In this document: piece after piece, positions 1-11,850 of the stretch | Position numbering within the stretch: position 1 is the first letter of the stretch | How the letters are laid out: every line of letters starts with the position of its first letter | Origin: Terrirhizobium terrae | GTDB taxonomy: Bacteria; Pseudomonadota; Alphaproteobacteria; Rhizobiales; Rhizobiaceae | Length of the DNA stretch: 64,000 bases | Reading direction: 5' to 3' | NCBI RefSeq assembly: GCF_030323265.1 | Contig: NZ_CP104990.1 | Coordinates: 682,001-746,000, forward strand | Program-made: the position numbers and the translations under genes | Notes under the pieces: generated by a model | What the model was told of the DNA's origin: nothing | The model's database searches: none | The model's input: only the letters and a program-made list of their open reading frames with translations

Positions 1-1621
1 GAAAATCTTCGGCAGCGAGATCGGCTGGCTGCCCTGGCGTCGTCCCGGTTTCCAGCTTGGTCTCGATCTCGAAGCCTTTGTGAAGAACAACCCGGCGGCC
101 AAGGGCGTGGTGCTTGAGAGCCATGGCCTGTTCACCTGGGCGGATGACGCCAAGGATTGCTATCTGCTGACGCTTGAAATCATCAACAAGGCTATCGAAT
201 GGTTTGCGCGGGAAATCGAAGGAAAGAAGATTTTTGGCGGGGCGATCGCAAAAAGCCTCGGGTCGGGCGAGCGTCGCGCCATCGTGGCACAACTGATGCC
301 GGAAATCCGGGGACGGATTGGAAAGGGCGAGCGCAAGCTCGGCCATTTCGATGATCAGGACGCCGTACTCGAATTCGTCAATTCCAGAGATCTGAAGCCG
401 CTTGGCACGCTCGGCACATCTTGCCCCGATCATTTTCTGCGCACGAAGATCCGACCGCTGATCGTCGATTTTGATCCGGCTCGGCCTGATGTCGACGCAG
501 TCATTGCCGGTCTCGACGACGCATTGGAAAACTACCGCGCCGACTACACGCGCTACTATGAAGCCTGCAAGCGCAGCAACTCACCGAAGATGCGCGATCC
601 GAACCCGGTCATCTTCCTGGTGCCGGGTGTCGGCATGCTGTCCTTCGCCAAGGACAAGGCGACGGCGCGCATTGCCGGCGAGTTTTATGTCAACGCCATC
701 AACGTGATGCGGGGTGCATCGACGGTCTCAGAATATCAAGGCTTGCCTGAGCAGGAGGCCTTCGACATCGAATACTGGCTGCTGGAAGAGGCGAAGCTGC
801 AGCGCATGCCGAAGCCGAAGAGCCTTGCAGGCCAGGTCGCTTTCGTTACCGGAGGCGCTGGAGGCATCGGCCGGGCGACGGCCGCGCGGCTGGTTGGGGA
901 AGGGGCCTGCGTGGTTCTGGCGGATATTGATCAAGGTGCGTTGGAGGAAACGCAACAGGAGTTCGCCAAGCGCTTCGGTGTCGACGCGGTGCGCTCCATC
1001 CAGATTGACGTCACGCGCGAAGATGCGGTGCTTGCCGCCTTCGCGGATGCTTGCGTCGAATTCGGTGGCGTCGACATTCTCGTCTCGAATGCGGGGATTG
1101 CGTCCTCGGCGCCGGTGGAGGACACGACGCTTGCCATGTGGACGAAAAATATAGACATCCTGGCGACCGGCTATTTCCTCGTGTCACGCGAGGCTTTTCG
1201 CCTGTTCCGTCGCCAGAAACTTGGTGGCAATGTCGTCTTCGTCGCGTCGAAGAACGGGCTAGCCTCTTCGCCCAACGCGTCTGCTTACTGCACGGCCAAG
1301 GCAGCCGAGATCCATCTTGCCCGCTGCCTAGCGTTGGAAGGGGCGGATGCCGGGATTCGGGTCAATACGGTCAATCCGGATGCGGTACTGCGCGGCTCGA
1401 AAATCTGGAGCGGTGAATGGCGCGAACAGCGGGCCGCATCCTCCAAGATCGATGTCGGCGAGCTGGAGGAGCATTACCGCAAGCGCTCGATGCTAAAGCT
1501 CAACGTGTTTCCGGAGGATATTGCCGAGGCGATCTATTTCCTCGCGTCCGACCTCTCGGCAAAATCCACGGGCAATATCATCAATGTCGATGCGGGGAAT
1601 GCGCAGAGTTTTACGCGCTGA
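1..1621 (+). CDS. rhaD: Bifunctional rhamnulose-1-phosphate aldolase / short-chain dehydrogenase (5' truncated)
   Basis: The reading frame is open from the window edge (first full codon at base 2), so the start lies outside; about 540 codons are visible of a family normally near 700. The N-terminal part shown is the end of a class II aldolase-like domain (GWLPWRRPGFQLG near the start). From about base 830 a Rossmann short-chain dehydrogenase domain follows, with glycine motif TGGAGGIG, an NAG motif and catalytic YxxxK (YCTAK). This fusion is typical of rhizobial L-rhamnose catabolism, where it cleaves rhamnulose 1-phosphate to dihydroxyacetone phosphate and lactaldehyde and can oxidise the lactaldehyde. 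The isomerase gene rhaI follows after 35 bases in the same direction. Confidence 0.93.
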   Translation, partial: KIFGSEIGWLPWRRPGFQLGLDLEAFVKNNPAAKGVVLESHGLFTWADDAKDCYLLTLEIINKAIEWFAREIEGKKIFGGAIAKSLGSGERRAIVAQLMPEIRGRIGKGERKLGHFDDQDAVLEFVNSRDLKPLGTLGTSCPDHFLRTKIRPLIVDFDPARPDVDAVIAGLDDALENYRADYTRYYEACKRSNSPKMRDPNPVIFLVPGVGMLSFAKDKATARIAGEFYVNAINVMRGASTVSEYQGLPEQEAFDIEYWLLEEAKLQRMPKPKSLAGQVAFVTGGAGGIGRATAARLVGEGACVVLADIDQGALEETQQEFAKRFGVDAVRSIQIDVTREDAVLAAFADACVEFGGVDILVSNAGIASSAPVEDTTLAMWTKNIDILATGYFLVSREAFRLFRRQKLGGNVVFVASKNGLASSPNASAYCTAKAAEIHLARCLALEGADAGIRVNTVNPDAVLRGSKIWSGEWREQRAASSKIDVGELEEHYRKRSMLKLNVFPEDIAEAIYFLASDLSAKSTGNIINVDAGNAQSFTR

Positions 1622-1656
1622 CGCTTGTCGAGTGACTACGGCTCTGGGAGGAGCAT

Positions 1657-2948
1657 ATGGCCGAATTGAAGATTGCAGCGGATCTGGTCGCTGCTGAGAA
1701 CGACAAGCGCGCGAGCGCACTCAAGTCCGACTATGATGCACTTGGCGAGAATCTTTCACGCCGTGGCGTCGATATCGAAGCGATCACCCGAAAAGTCTCC
1801 GAATTCTTTGTTGCCATTCCCTCCTGGGGTGTCGGTACCGGCGGCACCCGATTTGCCCGCTTTCCGGGGCAGGGGAGCCGCGAGGCATTTTCGACAAGCT
1901 GGACGATTGCTCGGTTATCCAGCAAATGACGCGGGCTGCGCCGACGGTGTCGCTCCATATCCCGTGGGACAAGACCGATCCGAAGGAATTGAAGGCGAAA
2001 GGTGATGCGCTGGGGCTCGGCTTTGATGCGATGAACTCCAACACGTTTTCCGACGCGCCGGGCCAGACCCATTCCTATAAATACGGTTCGCTCAGCCACA
2101 CCGACACGGCGACACGTACCCAAGCCATCGAGCACAATCTCGAATGTATCGAGATCGGCGAAGCGATCGGTTCCAAGGCACTGACGGTTTGGATCGGCGA
2201 CGGCTCGAATTTTCCGGGGCAGAGCCACTTTACGCGGCAATTCGAGCGCTATCTCGCCTCTATGGCGGAGATCTACAAGGCGCTGCCGGATGACTGGAGG
2301 CTGTTCTCCGAACACAAGATGTACGAGCCGGCCTTCTACTCCACAGTCGTGCAGGACTGGGGCACGAATTACCTGATTGCCAACACGCTCGGGCCAAAAG
2401 CCTTCTGCCTCGTCGATCTCGGCCACCATGCGCCCAATACCAATATCGAAATGATCGTCGCCCGGCTGATCCAGTTCGGCAAGCTCGGCGGCTTCCACTT
2501 CAACGATTCCAAATATGGCGACGACGATCTCGATGCCGGTTCGATAGAGCCCTATCGGCTGTTTCTCGTCTTCAACGAACTGGTCGATGCCCAACATCGC
2601 GGCGTGAAGGATTTTCGCCCGGCCCATATGATCGACCAGTCGCACAACGTCACCGACCCGATCGAGAGCCTGATTTCCAGCGCAAACGAGATCCGCCGTG
2701 CTTATGCGCAGGCGCTGCTCGTCGATCGTACTGCGCTAGATGGCCATCAGCAGGACAATGACGCGATGATGGCTACGGAGACTTTGAAGCGTGCCTATCG
2801 GACCGATGTCGAGCCGATCCTCGCCGAGGCACGACGCCGCACCGGCGGTGCCATCGACCCGGTCGCGACCTATCGCGCCAGCGGCTACCGGGCAAAGGTT
2901 GCAGCGGAGCGTCCGGCGTCTTCCGCGGGTAGCGGCGGCATTGTCTGA
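1657..2948 (+). CDS. rhaI: L-rhamnose isomerase, one apparent frameshift
   Basis: Converts L-rhamnose to L-rhamnulose in the cytoplasm, the first step of the pathway shared with the preceding rhaD. The start is ATG 1657 behind a strong GGGAGGAG ribosome site. The protein begins MAELKIAADL and, after correction, is about 430 residues, normal for this family. The frame breaks in the run GGGG at 1872-1875: upstream the protein reads FFVAIPSWGVGTGGTRFARFPGQG, and adding one G restores EPRGIFDKLDD and then the second segment (TRAAPTVSLHIPWDK, HFNDSKYGDDDLDAG). Both halves are well conserved in sequence, so a sequencing or assembly error is more likely than a pseudogene. Confidence 0.92.
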
Positions 2949-2982
2949 GCCGGCGGGCGAAAGGCCCATAGATCCTTTCCTT

Positions 2983-2999
2983 GATAATCTTTGATTATC
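2983..2999. promoter_or_regulatory. Inverted repeat upstream of katG
   Basis: GATAATC TTT GATTATC is a perfect 7-base inverted repeat with a 3-base spacer, about 190 bases before the katG start. It could be a regulator site or the foot of a terminator for rhaI, though no T-run follows. The function is inferred only. Confidence 0.3.
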
Positions 3000-3027
3000 A
3001 CTGCGATCGGTAAATCCAACTTAAATT

Positions 3028-3045
3028 TATCGCTTTGGTTCGATA
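3028..3045. promoter_or_regulatory. LysR/OxyR-type candidate operator before katG
   Basis: TATCG-N8-CGATA is a perfect inverted repeat with the general shape of a LysR-family (OxyR) binding site, about 145 bases upstream of katG. OxyR commonly controls katG in rhizobia. No oxyR gene lies in this window, so the link is inference. Confidence 0.35.
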
Positions 3046-3108
3046 TGAATCTCGGAAGGGGAATATGTGCGCCTGTCATCGCCGTTTCGCACCGGGATGA
3101 TGATCTGA

Positions 3109-5370
<2,262 letters not shown>

Positions 5371-5430
5371 AAAGTGACTGGCGGGTGCGGCCGATGGACG
5401 CGCCCGCTTCGCATAGTATCAGATTTTCGG

Positions 5431-5460
5431 AAAATGGCGCGGGCATCTCGCGCCATTTTT
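5431..5460 (+). terminator. Rho-independent terminator of katG
   Basis: AAAATGGCGCG pairs perfectly over 11 bases with CGCGCCATTTT across a 7-base loop and ends in a T-run. It lies 60 bases after the katG stop codon. Confidence 0.85.
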
Positions 5461-5630
5461 CATCTTGCGGCATCTAAGTTCCCTCGCCACACTTGCTCTG
5501 TACGCCCGCTTCGCCAACGCCTCTGCCACTTGCTGGAGGCGCAACCTCGCCCGTGCGACCGCGGGTCGGCTGCCGATCCAGCCCATAGATTCAACCCCAC
5601 AAGAATTTGAAGAGCGTGCACAAACAAATA

Positions 5631-5684
5631 GTGTGCAATGCACAAGAGCCTTGCTATATGGAATATACGTATTAGTTTGTATGT
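5631..5684. promoter_or_regulatory. Candidate TetR-family operators before the RND operon
   Basis: TGTGCA-A-TGCACA at 5631-5643 is a perfect 6-base inverted repeat. At 5662-5684 the sequence ATATACGTATTAGTTTGTATGT resembles, in its TACGTA/TATGTA half-sites, the operators of AcrR/TtgR-type repressors. A TetR-family gene lies just after the pump (10177), so it is the natural candidate to bind here. Confidence 0.4.
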
Positions 5685-5722
5685 AAAATTCCCACCCTCG
5701 GCTTTACCCCTGGAGCTGCTCG

Positions 5723-6927
5723 ATGCAAAAGACGCCCCTGCGCGCTCTCACCCTTTTGTCCTGTCTCGTATTTCTGGCTGCGTGCCAGGAAAAACAGGAC
5801 GGCCAAGCCCAGCAGGCGCCGCCGCCGTCTCCCGTCGGTGTCGTAACCATCGCTGCCGAATCTCTCCCGATCATCAATGATCTGCCGGGCCGCGTCGCAC
5901 CGACTCGTCTTGCCGAAGTGCGTCCTCGCGTTTCCGGCATCATTGTCGAGCGTGTCTTCGAACAGGGCTCGCTGGTGAAGCAGGGGACGTCCTCTACCGC
6001 ATCGATCCCGCGCCGTTCCAGGTCCAGGTCGACAGCGCCGAGGCGACAGTCGCCCGCGCCAAGGCTGCGCAGTTGCAGGCCCGCCAGACCGCGGACCGCC
6101 AGCAGCAGCTCCGGCGCAACAACGTTGCTTCCCAGCAGGAGTTCGACAATGCAATTTCGCAGCTGGCTCAGGCCGATGCGGAAGTTGCGGTTGCCGAAGC
6201 AGGCCTTGCCGAAGCTCGCCTGAACTTCCAGTATTCGCACGTGACCGCTCCGATCAGCGGCCGTATCGGTCGTGCGCTGATCACCGAAGGTGCTCTGGTC
6301 AGTTCCAACGGTTCTGAAAATCTCGCGACGATCCAGCAGCTTGATCCGATCTATGCCGACTTCACACAGCCGGCTGCTGATCTCATTCGTCTGCGCAAGG
6401 CGCTTGAGGACGGCAAGCTGATGACCGGTGACAATGAGGCAGAGGTTAAGCTCATCCTCGACGACGGTACGCCCTACGAACAGCCCGGTCGTCTGCTGTT
6501 CTCCGAAGCTGCCGTCGATGAGACAACCGGCCAGGTGACGCTGCGTGGTGAATTCCCCAATCCGAACGGCGATCTGCTGCCGGGCATGTATGTCCGCGTC
6601 CAGATCCAGCAGGGTGTCGAAAAGACCGCCTTCGCAGTGCCGCAGCAGGCTGTCCAGCGCGATGCCGGCGGCCAGGCGAGCGTGCTCGTCGTCGCCGCGG
6701 AAGACAAGGTCGAAACGCGCCGCGTCACGGTCGGCAGGGCGCTCGGCGATCGGTGGGTCATCTCGCAGGGACTGAAGGAGGGCGACCGCGTCGTCGCCGA
6801 CGGGTTCCAGAAGACCGCGCCCGGCGCGACCGTCAAGCCGCAGCCGTGGAGCCCCGAAAAGCCCGCGACGGAGCAAGCAGCCGAAGGCGGCAACGCCGAA
6901 CAGCCCGCAGCACCTGCACAGCAGTAA
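5723..6927 (+). CDS. RND efflux periplasmic adaptor lipoprotein, one apparent frameshift
   Basis: Membrane fusion protein linking an inner-membrane RND pump to an outer-membrane channel. It begins with a lipoprotein signal ending LAAC (Cys21), so the mature protein is probably anchored to the inner membrane. It then shows a biotinyl-lipoyl-like hairpin region, a beta barrel, and a low-complexity Glu/Ala/Pro tail. The frame breaks in the run GGGG at 5983-5986; one extra G gives GSLVKQGDVLYRIDPAPFQV and a full-length protein of about 401 residues. The pump gene starts 12 bases later. It resembles the AcrA/MexA/AmeA group; the specific symbol is left open. Confidence 0.9.
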
Positions 6928-6939
6928 GGATCCGGTCCT

Positions 6940-9900
6940 ATGGCACGTTTTTTCATCGACCGGCCCATCTTTGCGTGGGTGGTCGCGATCTTCATCATGC
7001 TGGGAGGCGCAATCGCCATTCCGATGCTGCCGATCGCGCAGTATCCGAATGTCGCACCGCCGCAGATTTCCATTTCAACCAACTATCCGGGCGCCTCGCC
7101 TGAGAACATCTATCTCAGCGTGACACGTCCGATCGAAGAAGAATTGAACGGTGTCCCCGGGCTGATCTACTTTGAATCGACGTCGGAATCCTCCGGCCGT
7201 ATCTCGATCAACGTCACTTTCGCGCCAGGCACCAATATCGGTGAGGCCCAGGTCGAGGTGCAGAACCGCATTGCTCGCGCCGAGCCCCGCCTTCCGGGTG
7301 CCGTCACCTCGCAGGGTATCCGCGTCGAGCAGGCCGGGACGTCATTCCTCGCGGTTGTGTCGCTGACCTCAACGGACGGAAATACCGATGCGATCGGCCT
7401 CGGCGACTATCTGCAGCGCAATGTCATCGGCGAAATTCGCCGCGTGCCGGGCGTTGGTAGCGCGCAGCTGTTCGCCACCCAGCGCTCCATGCGCATCTGG
7501 ATGGATCCGGACAAGATGGTCGGTCTCAGCCTGACCTCGGGTGACATCGTCAGTGCCATCGAAGCGCAGAACGCACAGGTCGCTGCCGGCCGCATCGGCG
7601 CGACGCCGAACCCGATCGGGCAGCAAATCTCCGCCACGATCAACGTGCAGGGCCAGCTGACCAACCCGGAACAGTTCGGTGCGATTGTCCTGCGCGCCAA
7701 TCCTGACGGTTCGTCGGTACGCCTGCGCGATGTCGCACGGGTGGAAGTCGGCGGTGAAAGCTACAACTTCTCCTCGCGCCTCAACGGCAAGCCAAGCGCC
7801 GCGATCGGCGTGCAGCTTTCGCCGACAGGCAATGCGCTCGCGACGTCGCAAGGCGTTCGCCAGGTGATGGAGGAATTGAAACAGTATTTCCCTGCCGGCG
7901 TGGAATATGAAATCCCCTATGACACCAGCCCGTTCGTGGAAGTTTCGATTGAGAAGGTCATCCACACGCTGGTAGAAGCGATGATCCTTGTCTTCGTGGT
8001 GATGTTCCTGTTCCTGCAGAACATTCGCTACACGATCATCCCGACGCTCGTCGTGCCGGTCGCGTTGATGGGCACCTGCGCCGTCATGTTCGCCTCCGGC
8101 TTCTCGATCAACGTGCTCACCATGTTCGCCATGGTTTTGGCGATCGGTATTCTCGTCGACGACGCGATTGTCGTAGTTGAGAACGTCGAGCGCATCATGG
8201 CTGAGGAAAAGCTGTCGCCGAAGGAAGCGACCCGCAAGGCGATGGGGCAGATTTCTGGCGCCATCATCGGCATCACGCTGGTGCTGAGCGCTGTCTTTAT
8301 CCCGATGGCATTCTTCCCCGGCGCAGTTGGCATCATCTACCAGCAGTTCTCGCTGACTATGGTCGTGTCGATCCTGTTCTCTGGCTTCCTCGCACTGTCG
8401 CTGACGCCGGCGCTCTGCGCCTCGTTCCTCAAGCCGATCAAGGACGACCACCACGAGAAGAAGGGTTTCTTCGGTCTGTTCAATCGAGGCTTCGATAAGG
8501 CGTCGCACGGATATTCACGCAGTGTCAGCGGGATCATCAAGCGCTCCGGCCGCTTCATGGTGATCTATCTGGCCCTGCTCGTAGGCCTCGGCTGGGCCTA
8601 CCTGCAGCTGCCGACCTCATTCCTGCCGAACGAGGACCAGGGCTTCCTGATCGTCGACGTCCAGGCACCGGCAGAGGCCAGCACCGATCGCACCACCGAA
8701 GTGATCTCTCAGATCGAGCAGATCGCGCTGAAGGAAAAAGCCGTCGAGCGCATCATAGCCATCAACGGTTTCTCCTTCTCGGGTTCCGGCCAGAACGCCG
8801 GTCTCGCCTTCATCACGCTGAAGGATTGGGACGAGCGCGGTCCGGAAGATTCCGCGGACGCCATCGCCCAGCGGATCAACGGCCAGATCTTTGGCCTGCG
8901 TGACGCGATCGCCTTCTCCCTGTCGCCGCCGCCCATCCAGGGCCTCGGCAACTCGAGCGGTTTCACCTTCCGCCTGCAGGACCGCTCCGGGCAGGGACAG
9001 GCAGCACTTGCAGCCGCCCGCGATCAGCTGATGGCGGCGGCGGGCAAGAGCCCGATCCTTGCCGGCCTGCGTATCGAAGGCATGCCCGACGCAGCGCAGG
9101 TCAACTTGTTGATCGATCGTGAAAAGGCCAACACCTTCGGCGTGACCTTCTCCGATATCAACTCAACGATCACCGCGAACCTCGGATCGACCTACGTCAA
9201 CGACTTCCCGAATACCGGCCGCATGCAGCGCGTCACCGTCCAGGCGGATGGCAACCAGCGCATGCAGACGGCCGACCTGCTCAAGCTGAACGTTCGCAAT
9301 GCGAGCGGCGGCATGGTGCCCATGTCCTCGTTCGCGTCTGTCGAGTGGATGCGCGGACCGTCTCAGGTGGTTGGCTACAATGGCTACCAGTCGGTGCGTA
9401 TCGCGGGCCAGGCAGGTCCGGGCTATTCGTCGGGTGACGCGATCGCCGAGATGGAGCGTTTGGCCGGGGAGCTTCCGACCGGCTTCGGTTACGAATGGAC
9501 CGGCCAGTCGCTGCAGGAAATTCAGTCGGGTTCTCAGGCGCCGGCGTTGATCGCGCTCTCGATCCTGTTCGTCTTCCTGCTGCTTTCCGCACTCTATGAA
9601 AGCTGGTCCATTCCGCTGTCGGTCATGCTCGTCGTGCCGCTCGGTGTCATCGGATCGGTTGCGGCCGTGATGATCCGCGATATGCCGAACGACGTGTACT
9701 TCCTCGTCGGTCTGATCACGATCATCGGCCTGTCGGCGAAGAACGCGATCCTGATCATCGAGTTCGCGAAGGATCTGCGAGCGGAGGGCAAGACGACCTA
9801 CGAGGCGACTGTGGAAGCCGCGCATCTGCGCTTTCGCCCGATCCTGATGACATCGCTAGCCTTTACGCTCGGCGTCGTTCCGATGGCGATCGCGACCGGT

Positions 9901-10086
9901 GCCAGCGCCGCCAGCCAGAACGCCATCGGTACCGGCGTTCTGGGCGGGATGATCTCGGCCACGGTGCTGGCGATCTTCTTCGTTCCGGCCTTCTTCATGT
10001 TCGTCATGAGGCTGTTCGGCGGTGCTCGCAAGGAGCCGCTGACTAGGGACAAGGCCGAAGCCTCGGAAACGGCATCAGCCCATTGA
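6940..10086 (+). CDS. RND multidrug efflux pump, inner-membrane transporter
   Basis: Proton-driven exporter of the HAE1 family (AcrB, MexB, AmeB), 1048 residues, the normal length. The N-terminus MARFFIDRPIFAWVVAIF is the classic first transmembrane helix. The proton-relay pair lies in GILVDDAIVVVENVERIM in the fourth helix, and the second half repeats the fold (LVGLITIIGLSAKNAILIIEFAKDL). It follows the adaptor gene directly, as one operon. No outer-membrane channel gene is present in the window, so a TolC-like protein from elsewhere must complete the pump. A GC-rich hairpin at 10092-10122 follows the stop. Confidence 0.96.
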   Translation: MARFFIDRPIFAWVVAIFIMLGGAIAIPMLPIAQYPNVAPPQISISTNYPGASPENIYLSVTRPIEEELNGVPGLIYFESTSESSGRISINVTFAPGTNIGEAQVEVQNRIARAEPRLPGAVTSQGIRVEQAGTSFLAVVSLTSTDGNTDAIGLGDYLQRNVIGEIRRVPGVGSAQLFATQRSMRIWMDPDKMVGLSLTSGDIVSAIEAQNAQVAAGRIGATPNPIGQQISATINVQGQLTNPEQFGAIVLRANPDGSSVRLRDVARVEVGGESYNFSSRLNGKPSAAIGVQLSPTGNALATSQGVRQVMEELKQYFPAGVEYEIPYDTSPFVEVSIEKVIHTLVEAMILVFVVMFLFLQNIRYTIIPTLVVPVALMGTCAVMFASGFSINVLTMFAMVLAIGILVDDAIVVVENVERIMAEEKLSPKEATRKAMGQISGAIIGITLVLSAVFIPMAFFPGAVGIIYQQFSLTMVVSILFSGFLALSLTPALCASFLKPIKDDHHEKKGFFGLFNRGFDKASHGYSRSVSGIIKRSGRFMVIYLALLVGLGWAYLQLPTSFLPNEDQGFLIVDVQAPAEASTDRTTEVISQIEQIALKEKAVERIIAINGFSFSGSGQNAGLAFITLKDWDERGPEDSADAIAQRINGQIFGLRDAIAFSLSPPPIQGLGNSSGFTFRLQDRSGQGQAALAAARDQLMAAAGKSPILAGLRIEGMPDAAQVNLLIDREKANTFGVTFSDINSTITANLGSTYVNDFPNTGRMQRVTVQADGNQRMQTADLLKLNVRNASGGMVPMSSFASVEWMRGPSQVVGYNGYQSVRIAGQAGPGYSSGDAIAEMERLAGELPTGFGYEWTGQSLQEIQSGSQAPALIALSILFVFLLLSALYESWSIPLSVMLVVPLGVIGSVAAVMIRDMPNDVYFLVGLITIIGLSAKNAILIIEFAKDLRAEGKTTYEATVEAAHLRFRPILMTSLAFTLGVVPMAIATGASAASQNAIGTGVLGGMISATVLAIFFVPAFFMFVMRLFGGARKEPLTRDKAEASETASAH

Positions 10087-10091
10087 TAAGA

Positions 10092-10122
10092 TCGGCCCGG
10101 AAGCCATGGGTTTCCGGGCCGA
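10092..10122 (+). terminator. GC-rich hairpin after the RND pump gene
   Basis: TCGGCCCGGAA pairs perfectly with TTCCGGGCCGA over 11 bases with a 9-base loop, starting 5 bases after the stop codon. There is only a weak T-rich tail, so it may attenuate transcription into the TetR gene rather than end it. Confidence 0.6.
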
Positions 10123-10176
10123 CGACTTTCTGTTCGAGAGCATCAACCGCTTTGGAATTATCGGAAGGGGAGGAGA

Positions 10177-10793
10177 ATGAGACGCACCAAGGCCGAGGCC
10201 GCGGAAACCCGCTGCTCCATCATCGATGCCGCCGAGAAGCTTTTCTTCGAGAAGGGTGTGGCCAACAGCACACTCGATGAGATCGCCACTGCAGCGGGCG
10301 TGACGCGCGGCGCGATCTACTGGCATTTCGAAAGCAAGAGCGATCTTTTCCTGGAGCTTTACAACGCTGCGCAACTTCCTCGAGTCAACATGGCGGATGT
10401 TGATGATCTCGACGGCAGCGAGCGCGACCCGCTACTGCTGATCGAAGCGATGGCCTGCGACTGGCTGCAGATGCTGGCGCGGGATCGCCAGCGCCAACGG
10501 CTCCTCACGATCCTGCTGAGAACAAACCTCACCGACGAGTTCCAGCCGGTCAAGGAGGAGCTTGAGAAGATGGATTACGAACATACCCAGCATCTCGAGA
10601 ATATCCTTGTAAAGGCCGAACGGCAGCGCCGCCTGGTAGAAACGTGGACACCGAAATCCGCGAGCCGCGCCTTTAAATGGCTGATGAAGGAATCTGCTGG
10701 GACTGGCTTTTGTACGGACAGAAATTCGACCTTATCAAGGACGGCAGTGATGAGGTGAGACGCCTGCTTACCAGCTTTAGGGCACAGCCATAG
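10177..10793 (+). CDS. TetR/AcrR-family repressor of the efflux operon, one apparent frameshift near the C-terminus
   Basis: DNA-binding repressor, about 205 residues. The N-terminal helix-turn-helix (DEIATAAGVTRGAIYWHFESK) is typical of AcrR/TtgR/MtrR regulators, and the rest is the ligand-binding domain. ATG 10177 has a strong GGGGAGGAGA ribosome site. As written, the frame derails at GG 10689-10690 and would stop at 10758. Adding one G restores FKWLMKGICWDWLLYGQKFD and ends at TAG 10793, matching the family's usual C-terminus. It lies immediately after the pump gene in the same direction and probably binds the sites at 5631-5684. Target and ligand are inferred. Confidence 0.85.
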
Positions 10794-10962
10794 GGCGCGC
10801 TTGACCCGCTTGTTCGGAATGGCATCATGTTGCGTGCGCAGCTCTGAACGGAGCCAAGCGGCGAGAAAGAATGTTTCTCCTGTAGGCCCGTTTGCCGAGA
10901 TTGGAATGATCGGCCATAACCAGCCCGCCACAGTTTGCAGACGATCAATATTCGGAATTTTC

Positions 10963-11835
10963 ATGATGAGCGCCCGTCCCCTGGTCAAAGGCTTCTACGA
11001 GGAGCGCAGCGGCAGCATACAATATGTCGTCACCGATCCCGCCATCAAGTGTTGCGCGATCATCGACCCGGTTCTGGACTATGACGAAAAGTCCGGCAGT
11101 ATTGCTACGTCATGCGCGGACGCCATCCTTGCCTATATCGATGGCGAAAAGCTGAAGCTGCAATGGATCCTTGATACCCACCCTCATGCCGACCATCTGT
11201 CTGCCGCCAGCTACCTCAAGCAGGTGACCGGGGCACCGACGGCGATCGGCGCCAAGGTGACCGAGGTTCAGAAACTCTGGCAGAAGATCTACAACATGCC
11301 GCAGATGAAGACCGACGGCTCGCAATGGGACCGCCTCTTCGAGAATGGAGAACGGTTCGAGATCGGCGAACTATCCTGTAGCGTGATGCACTCGCCGGGG
11401 CATACGCTTGCGTCAATCACCTATGTGGCAGGTGATGCGGCCTTCATCCATGATACGCTGTTCATGCCTGATAGCGGTAGTGCGCGCGCAGATTTTCCAG
11501 GTGGAAATGCTGCCAATCTCTGGTCCTCGATCGAGGCCATCCTCGCGCTTCCCGACGAGACACGCCTGTTTACCGGTCATGACTACCGGCCCGGTGGGCG
11601 TGAGGCGTTGTGGGAAAGCACGGTTGCCGAGCAGAGGGCATGCAATCCGCATGTCCAGAGAAGGGGTGACTTCATCTGCGCACGGGAGGCGCGCGACGCA
11701 ACGTTACCATTCCCAAGGCTGATGCTGCATGCCCTTCAGGTCAACCTCAATGCGGGGCGGCTGCCAGAGCCTGAAAGCAATGGCCGCAGCTACCTGAAAA
11801 TCCCGCTGGACGCGTTTTCGATAGCAGCTTGGTGA
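10963..11835 (+). CDS. Metallo-beta-lactamase-fold hydrolase, persulfide dioxygenase-like (Blh/ETHE1 type)
   Basis: A 290-residue metal-dependent enzyme. The metal motif THPHADHLSAA, a second histidine in HSPGHTLASI, an Asp in IHDTLFMPDSGSARADF and a final His in TGHDYRPGGRE match the ETHE1/Blh group, which oxidises glutathione persulfide during sulfide detoxification. The start chosen is ATG 10963 (MMSARPLVKGFYEE), where similarity to the family begins; the frame is open further upstream without support. In rhizobia blh is usually linked to the repressor bigR and a sulfur permease; neither is here. Substrate is inferred from the family. Confidence 0.82.
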   Translation: MMSARPLVKGFYEERSGSIQYVVTDPAIKCCAIIDPVLDYDEKSGSIATSCADAILAYIDGEKLKLQWILDTHPHADHLSAASYLKQVTGAPTAIGAKVTEVQKLWQKIYNMPQMKTDGSQWDRLFENGERFEIGELSCSVMHSPGHTLASITYVAGDAAFIHDTLFMPDSGSARADFPGGNAANLWSSIEAILALPDETRLFTGHDYRPGGREALWESTVAEQRACNPHVQRRGDFICAREARDATLPFPRLMLHALQVNLNAGRLPEPESNGRSYLKIPLDAFSIAAW

Positions 11836-11850
11836 GGGCAGCTTGGTCGT

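Larger units (their letters stand above)
5371..5722. other. Gene-free stretch: katG terminator and efflux operon promoter region
   Basis: These 352 bases hold no credible gene. The left part contains the katG terminator (5431-5460). The right part, from about 5610, is AT-rich and contains TGTGCA-A-TGCACA (5631-5643) and ATACGTAT (5664-5671), followed by TTTGTATGTA. These look like repressor sites for the efflux operon. Confidence 0.6.

Noticed and set aside
5704..6876. A 390-codon open frame opposite the efflux adaptor
   Set aside because: Overlaps the whole adaptor gene, whose lipoprotein signal and domains are clear once the frameshift is corrected.
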